Below are positions 44,766-54,905 of a DNA stretch of 64,000 nt, in pieces. This stretch comes from Ligula intestinalis (Eukaryota; Platyhelminthes; Cestoda; Diphyllobothriidea; Diphyllobothriidae): positions 51,414,513-51,478,512 of the forward strand of contig JAYGXS010000003.1 of the NCBI GenBank assembly GCA_036362985.1. Reading direction: 5' to 3'. Below the pieces are notes generated by a model. It was not told the origin of the DNA and ran no database searches. It was given only the letters and a program-made list of their open reading frames with translations. Position numbers and translations under genes: made by a program. The stretch's first letter is position 1; each line of letters opens with the position of its first letter.

Positions 44766-45321
44766 CTAAGCTCCCCTTCTCGTTTCGATCCTAAGCATGC
44801 TGGTGATGCCTGAGATGGGATCCCCTGTTTCGCCTACCTGACGGCTTCTACTGTAGCTAGCCGTACGGTCCGGAAGAGTCCTGTATGAAAACAAGAACAC
44901 TTGGATTATATTGTCAGTAATTCCCTCCCCATGAGCTTTTAAGAGAGCTGGCTTGAATGCGGGCAAAAAACGCTCCTTTGACCATTAAATTAGGAGTGTT
45001 AGGGCGCGGAACGAAGATGCTGGATGTTGTGTCAACGGCAAAAATAGTCAATGTAGATGAAGTTACCTGGGATCTATTATCTGAAAATAGGACATCCGGT
45101 TGAAAATGCCGCCTGAACATGCCCCGCAGGGAAGTGATAGTGGCAAATGTGTTGCCGAATGCAGCAGTGCAATCTCGGGCCAATTCGATACGCGTTGACC
45201 CCGATTTGATAAGAGTGGGCTTACGAAAATGATATGCACACATGACTAAGTCTCTTACGGTGTTCGCTATGGTACTGGCAGTTGACAAGCTCAGATCTTG
45301 ACCACTTGCTGTCACTGGCAA
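44766..45321 (-). pseudogene. gypsy integrase fragment
   Basis: The frame 45321-44914 includes FRRHFQPDVLFSDNRSQVTSST, resembling the integrase HGLPDxLVSDNGPQFTS block with its catalytic Asp. The overlapping frame 44966-44766 reads KPALLKAHGEG and IIQVFLFSYRTLPDR, the end of the catalytic core (family: ALLKAxGEGxxxxxLQxFLFxYRxTP). One frameshift separates them, and the catalytic Glu region is not clear. Confidence 0.68.
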
Positions 45322-46050
45322 CAGCGCCGAACGAAGTCACTTATGTCGCTGCCAATACCCGGCTGATAAGGAAAATTGATGGTGATGGACTTCATTCGAC
45401 TGATACTAGGTGAAGTACAGCAGGTTGAAGTGAAAAAGTAATCACTACAAGGTCCGCAAATATGGGGTAGGAATCAAACAGAGGTAGCGATGTGCAATGC
45501 AGGAAGAACTGGTGAATATCTTAAGTGAAAGCAATGTTTGGTCAATTGGTTTTCACATGGGTGACAGCTTGGTGAAGAATGGAACCCTATTTGGTAGCGC
45601 GTCGGATGTCAGCGTAAGTTACAGGTATGCTTCATGTGGCGTTTGGAAGCCGACGGCTCACATCGTCCTCAATCGAAATGGCAGAAATCACGGTGCCTTC
45701 CTCGTGTTCTTGTGGTCTGCAGATAAGGCGAGAAAAGGTGTCAGCTTGGCCAAAATTGGTAGTGCGATAGTAGCCAATATCCAAAGCGTACAGGAAGAAA
45801 GTGCTTGCCCGGCTTTTGAGCTAGCTGGCTGGATAGATTGGAAAGTCATTCTTTGAACGGAAGATTTACAGCAACGGTTTATGGTCAATCAACACCGCAA
45901 AGTGACAATCGCACAGCAGCTCGTGGATCTTCTTGATGGAAAAGATTATGGCTAGTGCTTTTACTCGATTTGGCCGCAGTTCTCTTCAGCAGAGGTTAAC
46001 GTTCGGAATGCGTGCATGATCAACTTCTCAGACCCGTCAAGAAAGGTAGG

Positions 46051-46326
46051 CTAGATGCTAGCACCAACATAATGATTGGAGACATCTGCAGCACGGAAAA
46101 TTGGCAGTGTCGAGTAATAGTGCGTTACCAGCCAATCCGAACTCGGCATTAACTTCAGCTGGAGAAAGGCCCTTTCATATTCGAAGGACCAACATAAGGG
46201 AATATCCTTCTGGATCATACGGTTGAACAGGGCTCGTAAGTCATGCAGTGATGGTCGGAAGGTGCTGTTGTAGCGTATCAAACCAAGAAACGATCGAAGT
46301 TGTAACAAATCCTTGTGCGCAGACAT
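46051..46326 (-). pseudogene. gypsy RT thumb and RNase H start
   Basis: Open frame with LQLRSFLGLIRYNSTFRPSL (family: LRSFLGLxxYYxxFIPxx), LRALFNRMIQKDIPLCW, ERAFLQLKLMPSSD and AADVSNHYVGASI, the first RNase H strand (family: ADASxxGxGAVL). The first RNase H Asp is kept in AADVSN. It continues in broken frames to the left as KIHELLCDCHFAVLIDHKPLL-like sequence. Confidence 0.72.
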
Positions 46327-46339
46327 CCGTCAGATGGCA

Positions 46340-46482
46340 CAGTATTTTCAATATCTGGATGATGACCAGTGGCGTCGAAGATAAATCAGAAATAAGTGAT
46401 TAACACGACGAAGAATAAATACATAATTGTTATAATGCAAAGAAAACAAAGGCATGATCACTGGGACAGCACATTTGTTAGT
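46340..46482 (-). other. 3' flank of the hammerhead-motif repeat
   Basis: On the minus strand, downstream of the motif, AGACTAACAAATGTGCTGTCCCAG is followed by TGATCATGCCTTTGTTTTCTTTGC. The same sequence with few changes returns at 49420-49470 on the plus strand, beyond LINE copy B. This shows that it belongs to the same repeat family. Confidence 0.6.
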
Positions 46483-46522
46483 CTGAGCCTTCGGCCCCGT
46501 ACAGGAGGCCATCATCAGAGAA
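46483..46522 (-). ncRNA. Hammerhead-like motif, left arm of the long inverted repeat
   Basis: Minus strand: TCTCTGATGATGGCC, a loop TCCTGTACG, GGCC, GAA, GGCTC, AGA. CUGAUGA is intact, stem II is GGCC/GGCC, GAA is intact, and GGCUC offers a CUC cleavage triplet. As in the other copies, one U stands between CUGAUGA and the stem. The 3-bp stem I (TCT with AGA) is perfect. Confidence 0.45.
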
Positions 46523-47147
46523 AATAAAAATCCAGCAAGAATTTGCATTTTATGCAGTCGAGCTACGAGAAAAAGGAGACGGGGAGGGGCTATCATTCGT
46601 GATTTGTTGATTCTACCCCCAGATTGTCTCACCGTGTCGTCTTGGCGTGCGTCCTCGTCGTCATGGCGTATGCCCTTGGCGTTGTGGCGTGCGTCCTTGG
46701 ACATGAATTTGGCAGTGCTTATTGTTCGCGCGAATGGAGGGCAAAATAGCAGGCGGTATATCTACGTGTCTGTTGATGGATAAGGAATCTAACACCTATG
46801 CCTCCAGTGATTATCACCCCGTCTTATTTCTGGCTAGTGTCAGACTCGAGCTTCATCAGTAGCCACGTGGATACGCTGCCCTGATATTTTGCCCTCCGTT
46901 CGCGTGAACAAGAAGCACAGCCAAATTTATGCTCAAGGACCCACGCCACAACGCTAAGGGTATATGCCATGGCGTCGAGGACGCACGCCAAGACGACATG
47001 GGGAGACAATCTGGAGTGGACTCAACAAATCACCAATGCTACACCCTCCCCACCCCCATTTTCTCGTAGCTTGACTACAAAAAATGCAAATTCTTGCTGC
47101 ATTCGTATTTTATCTGATTATGCCCTTCTCTACGGGGCAGAAGGCTC
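46485..47147. repeat. Long inverted repeat, about 284-bp arms
   Basis: The arms are 46485-46768 and 46864-47147, with a 95-bp spacer. Matching words include GAGCCTTCGGCCCCGT with ACGGGGCAGAAGGCTC, AAATTTGCAT-type words, GGCGTGCGTCCT with GGACGCACGCC, and GGAGGGCAAAAT with ATTTTGCCCTCC. Identity is about 85% by eye. Each outer end holds one hammerhead-like motif, as in the inverted repeat beside the PLE at 19366. It looks like the head-to-head terminal part of a second PLE family. Confidence 0.82.
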
Positions 47148-47149
47148 AG
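47111..47149 (+). ncRNA. Hammerhead-like motif, right arm, cut by LINE copy B
   Basis: TATCTGATTATGCCCTTCTC, TACGGGGCAGAAGGCTCAG. The second core G of CUGANGA is T, so it is damaged. LINE copy B joins right after GGCTCAG, at the expected cleavage site and the start of stem I. Confidence 0.38.
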
Positions 47150-49413
47150 GTCAGGTCAGGTCAGGTTTTATTGAGGGAAATATAGGTAAATACCTTTGAA
47201 CTCCCTATTGGTACAGTTTTTTCAATGCATTTGATCTGTAGAACATTTCAGATCAGTGGCGTTGCCAAAAATTTGAGGGCCGACAGTGAAAAAACTCCTT
47301 AGGCATTGTTCAGAAGTCTAGGGGTTTGAATGCCATTTGAGAGATTTAAGGAGAAAAACTGTCGCCTGGGGGAGGGGGGGGGTGCAGAGTATATTCGAAG
47401 CGGATGGCCTGTGCTAAGAGTGTTTGAAGCATGTCAGGGAGAGTCCATCGCGGTTTTCGCCATAATACCAAGGGTCCCACGAAGAGAAGGTTGCGGAGGT
47501 CACGCGAACCTCATCGAGTGTCGGCGATGCGCCCATCGTGCACCCTTGTTGGTTTAACGAGTCTGCCTGCTAATTGACAGAATAAATATAATCGGTAGTT
47601 TTCTAAACAAACATATTACTGAAAATTAGCGAGTAGTATGTTTTTTATAATGTGATTATTCCACATTTTGCATTCGGCAACTGGCAGTTTATTTTCGGGG
47701 GCTCAGTGGCTATTTGTTCTAACTTTATAGTGTCCTAAACATGCCTACAGATGCGTCTGACGTGTGCTCAGATGGTGACATAACAATGTCCGCGGGCAGA
47801 GCATTCCAGGCCTGAATTGGGAAAAGTTTTACAAATCCGCGTAGCCTCGGATCACAACGTTTGGTGGACTCGAAGCTTGCAGTCCTTGTTAGCTCTTAAC
47901 TAACATATTACTGAAAATCAGTGAGTAATGTGTTTATATACATATATATAATTTCATTCTCGCCATATCCAATTTTAGTGGGCATTTCGGGTATGAAAAT
48001 CTAAATTTCGCTTGAATGCATCCACAGATGGGGACATAACAATTTCCTCGGGGAGTGCATTCCAAGCTTCAACTACTCTTTTACCAAAGAAGAACTTGCG
48101 TGTGTCTAGTCTGGCCCCTGTTATGCGTAGTTTGAAGAGATGCCCTCTTAAGTTGGTCGTTGTTGCTAACTCGAAGAAGTCGCCAGGTAGAAGACAGCAG
48201 TCCTGCCCGCGCATTATACGAAATGCTTGTATCAGATCGCCACGTAGCTGTCTGTAACTTAACGGAAATAGATCGAGATTAGCTAAACGTCTTTCGTAGG
48301 GTGAAAAGCTCTGACCGGTAACCAGTTTGGTCGCGCGCCTTTGGACCTTTTCGAGGGAATTAAGGTCTTTCGCGGTCCAGGGTTTCCATGCTTGCATTGC
48401 GAACTCCAACTTCGGCCGCACAAATGTTCCAAAGACCTTAGCAAAGCAGTCTTTATCGAAGGCACAGAAAGCCCTTTTGTCAAGATAGAGGACGGACATC
48501 GCAGATTTGGCTACTTTTGCGCAGTGCAGCGAGGGCTTAAGAGACGTAGAGATCCATGCTCCCAAATCTTTCTGCGCGTCGACTTCTTGCAGTTGGATGC
48601 CATTTAGGCTGTAAACCATGGGGTTCTGAGAGCTGGGTCGGCCAACTCGTAGGACACTGCATTTGTTCTCGTTAAACGGCAAAAGCCAGTCTTGAGACCA
48701 AGTTTGAAGACGATTTAGGTTTAGCTGCAAATGTTCTTCGTCAGCTGAATTTCTGATGACGTTCCAAATCTTAATGTCATCGGCAAACATAGCCACATCG
48801 CAGTCCAGTTCACGGACGGAGTCATTGACGTATATAATGAACAGTATAGGGTCAAGGACAGAGCCTTGGGGGACACCGCTCTCGACTGCAACGTCTGCCG
48901 ACTGCTGGTCACCAATATGGACAGTTTGAGAGCGACCAAGTAAGAAGCTTTGAATCCACTTCAGCAGATTTCCTCGAACACTTATTTGGCTGAGTTTGTG
49001 CAGAAGTCGTTGATGTGGGACGCTATCAAAGGCCTTTTTGAAGTCGATGTAGATTACATGAAGCGGATTTCCTCCATCAACTGCCCGAGTCCAGCGTTCC
49101 AAACAATGGAGCAGGTTTGTCACGCAGGACCTGCCTCTGCGGAACCCATGTTGCGCATCCGATAGAAGGTTATGCTGCTCTAAGAAACGCATCAGCTCTC
49201 GTTTTACTACTTTTTCCATAATCTTGCAACAGCTCGAAGTGAGGCTGATTGGTCGATAACTGTTTGCAGCAACCTTTCTGCCGCCTTTATACAACGGTGT
49301 GATCCGTGCGGATTTCCAATCGGCGGGTAAACAACCTGCGTTAAACGAGGTACTGAAAAGCATAGAAAGCGGTTTGGCTAGCTCCCCAGCAAGTTCTTTC
49401 AGTGATTTAGGCG
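47146..49413 (-). mobile_element. CR1/Pido-like LINE, copy B, 5'-truncated, open RT frame
   Basis: Nearly identical to copy A from its 3' pentamer tail (plus strand AGGTCAGGTCAGGTCAGG near 47150) to about 49413, where copy A continues and copy B stops. The sequence beyond is hammerhead-repeat flank (AGGCTGGACTAATACATG), matching the repeat sequence on the other side (GGCTCAG). The insertion therefore lies inside that repeat, with a possible short target duplication of AGGCT. Copy B shows the uninterrupted version of the site where copy A carries the nested LINE. Confidence 0.87.
47975..49412 (-). CDS. LINE copy B reverse transcriptase, intact frame without endonuclease
   Basis: About 478 LINE codons without a stop, from SLKELAGELAKPLS to the C-terminal DAFKRNLDFHTRNAH. 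RT blocks: YRPISLTSSCCKIME, HGFRRGRSCVTNLL, YIDFKKAFDSVPHQR (motif A Asp), SGVPQGSVLDPILF (motif B; the usual G of SVLGP is D) and MFADDIKIWN (motif C with both Asp). The C-terminal part has LEKVQRRATKLV and WNALPEEIV. The frame starts in flanking sequence at 49453, so there is no genuine start. Lacking the endonuclease, it could act only in trans. Confidence 0.85.
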
Positions 49414-51488
49414 GGATAGGCTGGACTAATACATGTACTGTCCCAGTGATCACGCCTTTGTTTTATTTGCTACAAAAGTCTGAGCTCGCATACTCGCTTC
49501 AATTCGTGAAATTGTTATATTTGAGGCGCCCAAAAGGTCGTATCCTTAAAAACTCAGTGCTACGGTAAAATAATGGCAATGGACTCAGTAGTGTTCTGTG
49601 TGAGCAGTCAGGTAAACTGCATTTATAAGTACTATAGTGGGCAGTCTTTCCCATCCACCAGCAATTCGGCTTTTTTAAATGAATTTTAATAATCTGAAGT
49701 AGGTGAGCAGTTAAACTGTGGGCCAGTATAAGTTGGGGGATTAGAGTCGACCAAAATAGAACTACTACCATATGGATAGTCAATGATTGGTGGTTTATAG
49801 GAAATTTTAAAGTATCTGGGGATACCATTTTCCGATATATTAAAAGTCGGAAGGGATGACCTCAAATAATTTTTTCGGCCATTAGCTAGAAATGGCGGAG
49901 TTGAGAAGGAATATAAACGCATGGGAAGAGAGACGGAGGAAATAAATGGAGGAAAGCGTGGCGTAAGAAGGGATTTAGGGTCATACTCATAAGAAATAAT
50001 GGCCCAACTTTCTGCAGTCAGCCAGCCCCTGGACTGGACGGGGCCTGAGGAAAGGGATTTAAACCCTTATTAATTAATGGCAATGTTCCGGAACCAAAGG
50101 TCAAAGTGGTTCCAGTGGAACCAAAGGTCCTTCTTTGGTCCCACTGCGCCGTGATTGCGTATATGGGCGGTATTCCGTGCACTGGCCCGGGTAGTCTACA
50201 AGCTGTCATCGAAATCGATGGTCGAACACCCACACACAAGCTCCCACATCCACCTGAGAAAAACCCTACGCGCAAGCTCGCCTCCTGCATTTGCTACCTC
50301 CCCCCTCTCGAAATGCGACGCCTAGATCAATGACTTGCTCTAGAATTTTTTTCCGGCGTATGCCTAGGGCTAAAAACCTTAATTCTATATTCATCCCTAG
50401 GAATAGATTTTTACGTAGATCTACAAGAAATCGAATGAGACTATTTCGGGTGAAACAGTACGACACTGTATATTTCAATTTATTGTTAAAGACAACAACC
50501 GCGGGTATGTACAGGTGATTTCGGGTTAGAAACAAAAACAGTTGTCAAATTTTCAGCCAATAATTTCAACAAGAAATGAGGAAATCCGTTTAAAATTGGA
50601 TATTTCCCTTAGCTTTCAAAAATCGAAGGCATGCCACTGTTACATGAAGTGATTGCAACCCTTTCATACGCTGAAGTCTCGGAGCATTACATCCTTGTCT
50701 GTTTTTAAATATTGGCGGTATGTGGTCCACGCAGGCAATTACATTGAACTCTCGGTATTTTACACGTCCTTCGCAGCAGATTTTGAAGTGTGGTCGGATG
50801 TTGTCTAACTGCTTTAAAATATCCACTGCATGACTTATATGAAGATTCAACACAAAAGTTCACTAGGAACACCACCACAAATATCAGGTAAAGGATGAAG
50901 AGAACGAACCAGATGATGTCGTATGAATATATAATATTAATCCTCGTTCAATGTACGAGCCCTGTCCCGTCAGCTGTAGTCCGTTCACTTCGTTTACATC
51001 CGAACCATCGACCAATCAAACATGTTATATCCGAACGTTTGACTTTCACTAACACTACACCATTGCGCTCCACACCCATCGATTTCCTTGTTATTAATTC
51101 ACGTCAATACTCTGTACACACAATGCCTCCTTCTCCTACACTGTGTTTTGAAGGCAGTAATATGTACGTCGAAGTGTATATTGTCCTAAACTCCGAGTCT
51201 ACCACAAACTTACAGATGGCCGCCTTTTGTTCATTTCCTACAGATTTAAGCATTTAATCTTCATGCCCTAAGAGAATATTTCCATTTACATACGTATAAA
51301 TAAAGTCACACCTAGGAAAATAATGTGTGGAATTGCCCTCCCGTCGTGGACGCTCGTAAATTTAACGCCTACTACCTCATCCAGGTAGCTCATTTTTTTA
51401 CTTGTAATCGAATTAGCCAGACGGTAGGTACCCCTTTCATTTCATATAATTCACTATCAATTAGCACGGTATCGTACGCAACGAACAC
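49414..51488. other. Hammerhead-repeat flank, then unassigned sequence
   Basis: 49414-49480 continues the repeat interrupted by LINE copy B (TGTCCCAGTGATCACGCCTTTG). The rest to 51488 has no recognised domain. About 50110-50235 holds a dispersed repeat fragment related to 39225-39310. The 120-codon frame at 50895-51257 matches nothing I know. Confidence 0.4.
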
Positions 51489-51614
51489 AGTACGAAAAGC
51501 CTAAGACAACTGCAGCCCACCAAATCATCTGGTCTGGATGGCTTGTCGGCGAAACTTCTGAACGAGCTCGCAGAATAACTGGCCTCCCCACTTTCCAAGA
51601 TCTTCGAAAGTTCG

Positions 51615-52211
51615 ATGAAGAAGGGGGCTCCGCCAACTGACTGGAAGCTGGCCAACATAATCCCTATTTATAAAGGAGCGGAGAGAACGTCGCCTAATAT
51701 ATGTATATTTAAGGGTTACAGGCCAGTTAGTCTCAGAAGCATTTGTTGCAAACTGATGGAGCAATTAATCAAAACGGAGCTAATGAGCCACGTTACTGAG
51801 AACAAATTGCTGAGCGCAGTAAAACATGCATACCGAAGCGGCCGACCTTGTCTCACTAATTTGCTAACGTGCATGGAAAGCTGGATGAATTATTTGGAAA
51901 TGGGCTCGACGGTCGATGCTATCTGTATTGATTTCTGCATGGCATTTGACAAGGTTTCACACAGACGACTGATATCAAAGCTGCATAAAATTGGTCTGAC
52001 TGGAAATCTACTCAAATGGTTAGCCAAATTTCTAACAGGCAGGCGTCAGCGCATTTGTATTGATAACACCAAACCAGAATGGAAAACCGTTTCCAGTGGC
52101 GTTCCGCAGGTAAGCGTTTTGGGTCCTATCCTATATCTGAAATATGTGAACGAATGTCTTGATTGCCTCATCTGTGAGAAAGTCATGCTTGCAGACAATT
52201 TAATGATTTGA
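51615..52211 (+). pseudogene. LINE RT core with degenerate catalytic block
   Basis: A 198-codon open frame covering RT fingers to palm: IIPIYKGAERTSP, YRPVSLRSICC, GRPCLTNLLTCMES, CIDFCMAFDKV (motif A Asp kept) and SGVPQVSVLGPIL. The usual FADD is A-D-N, so the second catalytic Asp is replaced by Asn and the enzyme would be inactive. The frame ends in TGA just after this block. Confidence 0.72.
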
Positions 52212-52426
52212 AAATAACTAGAATGCTCGGAGGATGGACAGAACTTACAACATAACTTGGACCGCTTGCAAAGGTGGTGTAAAAAGTGGCTATTTCAGCT
52301 CAATTTCAACAAATTCCAAGCCATTCGCCTACTGTCTAGTCGCAGATAGGTGATACCATTTGCGGATGAAAACCTTGATCAGAGGTCACCAACTCCAGCA
52401 ATTGAACGAACAACGAAATCTTGGTA

Positions 52427-53392
52427 TATTAGTATCAGTTTATTGAAGGGAAGATAGGCGAACGCCTTTGAACTTCCTGTTGGTAACAAAATGATAGGGA
52501 ATAAATGGATACAAAGAAAAAATTAAAATTTACGTCAATCACATGTTCCGGGAAGACACCAGAGTCAAATCTTAACAATATGACAGAAAAATATGACTGC
52601 TCGCAAATAACGAGTAGTTTAATTTGATGCAGTGTATGAAATACAATATAGTGAGAGTTCAGGATAATTCGATGCAGTAATTTTTACATGGTTTGTATTT
52701 GTGCTTGATGCATGTCCAGTCTACTCTTAAATGAATAAACACAAGTGGAGAGGACAACCTATTCAGGAAATGCGTTCCACGCTCAAACTACTCTGTTGGT
52801 AAAGAAGAATTTTTGTCCGTCGATTCTTGCTTTGCCGGGGCGTAGTTTAAGGGGATGCCCGCGAAAATTGGGCGCGTTAGTCTGGGCAAAGAAATCACCG
52901 GGAACGAAATAACAGTTCAGGCTACTAATAATACGGAAGGATAGTATGAGGTCTCCTCGGATTTATCTGTAGAAAAAAGGAAATATGTCGAGGATTGACA
53001 GTCTGCCTTTATCGGGCCATGTTTCTGGACCTTTGATCCTTGTTGTCACTCGCCTCTGGACCTTCTCTAAAACGGTACAGTCTTTGAGAGTCCATGCCTT
53101 TATAGCGAATTCCAGGTGCGGCCGAACGAAGCTTCCAAAGCTTTTGGAAATGTTGCAATTTTCAAACCCCATAAAGGCTCCTCTAATCAGCTGTAATATA
53201 GATCTGGCCAACTTCGCCGTCTTCGTACAGTTCAGCGTTGGTTTAAGTGAAAAATTTATCCACACACCCAAGTCCTTCTGACTGTCAACTTGTTGCAGCG
53301 GTGTACCGTTTAAAGAATAGACCTTCGTGATAGATGCTCTACAACTACCAATTTGACGCCCTTCCTCAGCCCATAAACTCACTGTGTCAAAA
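52427..53392 (-). mobile_element. CR1-like LINE 3' end nested in the relic at 51489
   Basis: The minus-strand frame 53382-52963 reads ITKVYSLNGTPLQQVDSQKD, LGVWINFSLKPTLNC, FGSFVRPHLEFAIKAW, LEKVQRRVTTRIKG and LDIFPFFYR, the C-terminal RT part of the copy A/B superfamily. The 3' end on the plus strand starts TATCAGTTTATTGAAGGGAA and GATAGG-AACGCCTTTGAACTTCC, homologous to the 3' ends of copies A and B but with a different repeat tail. It is 5'-truncated. Confidence 0.78.
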
Positions 53393-53934
53393 TCAAAAAG
53401 AAGACTATGGACATCCTAAGAGCGATCAGAAGGTCCTTTGTCTATTTTGATGCGAACCTTTGTGGGCGAGTTTTCGGAACATTTGTTCGGTCGATATTAG
53501 AATATTGCGTCTAGGCGTGGTGCCCCTGAATAAAGATTACGCAGTGCTGGAGAAAGTTCAAAAAAAGGGGGACCAAATAAGTCAGCAGCTTAAGAGGTCT
53601 ACCATATGAAGCTCGACTACATAGGCTCAAACTTGTTCGTCTGTATCATAGGCAATACAGAGGATATGTGATCATCATGTTCAAACTCGTCAAAAGCGTA
53701 GACTGTGCTCTTCAGACTGCTGATTTCTTTGAATTCTACTTCAATCACAAATGACACAACTCCGAGGTCATCCATACAGACTGAAGAACCACCATGCCAA
53801 ACTAGAAATGCGGACCAACTTCTTCTCCCACCTGGTCATTGAAAACTGGAATAAACTTCCTTCCTCAGGTGTTCTTGCTGAAAGAGTTGACGCATTTAAA
53901 AGAAGACTTGATCTTTCTTGACTTGCTGGTCATG

Positions 53935-54905
53935 CATTTGGTGAACAACAACGATTTATAAAATGTAAACACATGGCTTTGAAACAAATGCATGACATGA
54001 CAGCATCTATCTGCAAATAGTTTTTTAAAGGCTCTGCTTATCTCCCTTATCTATACTGAATTATTAATGCAGGCAATTTTTCCCATGTTGTCTACAGTAT
54101 ATGTCCGAACTAACGAAATCAACTGAATTTTCCTGGACTTAACCATTTATCCAAAAACATTCTTCACATCAAGGCATTCCTCCATTCTTCCAAGGTACAC
54201 ATTCTTCTATGGCTATACATTTGATCGGACGCGTTTTCAGTCGTACGCATTTGCCTACCATGTTTCAATAACCAAATCGTGTATATTGTGGGATACGATG
54301 TGGTTCAGCCAGATTATAGACGATAGAACTTATCCCAACATGTTTAAGCTAGTTGAATAGAATAAGGCCGTAGTGTCAGGGAGAATTTACTAAGGTGTAG
54401 TGTGCAAGCACTAGGAGAAGTGACTTCCAGACGAGTGCAGTCCAGAGTCGCATTCTGGCAATTCGATCAAAGGGTCTGGATGTCTGCAAGCGAACAGTGA
54501 GTCGTCGGCTCTGGAAGTGACTGAGCGTAAATATCTCACCCGCATCTCGAGCACTGGTCTCGCCTTGAGAAGTGATTGGCTAGTGAGGCTAGACCGCCTT
54601 GAGAAAGCCAGCCAGGAAAAACCTTGAACGGAGGCCTTGACTATGGTGTCTTGCGGACGCGTGGTGGTCACGCCAGACATGACCAAGTCCGCGCGGCGTC
54701 CGAGGAAAGCATGACTAAGAAAAGGGGTCGCTACAATATTCAGAGAAGCCTTCACGTAAACTCAGAATATTAAGGTCACTTCATCATTTGCAATAGCCGA
54801 AGACAATTTTCTATGTAATTATATCCAATGTAATCAGGTGGAGGCACGGACATTTGTTTAAATGTTCCAAGTAATTATTTAGTCCTATCCCCACCCTTCG
54901 CAAGT
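53935..54905. other. Stretch without recognised genes
   Basis: The 114-codon minus-strand frame at 54411-54755 is GC-richer than its surroundings, but I recognise no domain in it. Nothing else stands out. Confidence 0.3.

Larger units (their letters stand above)
44400..46330 (-). mobile_element. Ty3/gypsy LTR retrotransposon relic (RT, RNase H, integrase)
   Basis: On the minus strand the order is RT/RNase H connection (46326-46051), RNase H (about 45990-45500) and integrase (45321-44766). This is the Ty3/gypsy gene order. Many stops and shifts are present. No LTR is recognisable at either end: the right side abuts the hammerhead-motif repeat near 46340, and the left side fades into unassigned sequence near 44400. 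Gag and most of the RT core are missing. Confidence 0.72.
51489..53930 (+). mobile_element. CR1-like LINE relic, split by another LINE end
   Basis: Left part to about 52430: SGLDGLSAKLLNELAE, then the open frame 51615-52211 with DWKLANIIPIYKGA, YRPVSLRSICCKLMEQ, HAYRSGRPCLTNLL, CIDFCMAFDKVSHRR (motif A) and SGVPQVSVLGPILY. Motif C is LADNLMI, where FADD is expected. It continues as LQQLNEQRNLGI up to about 52426. The right part resumes near 53393 with MDILRAIRRSFVYFDANLCG and VFGTFVRSILEYCV, then ends KLPSSGVLAERVDAFKRRLD at about 53920. About 75 nt of coding sequence are missing at the junction. Confidence 0.75.

Noticed and set aside
50895..51257. 120-codon plus-strand frame
   Set aside because: No domain recognised; it lies between repeats, and nothing supports expression.
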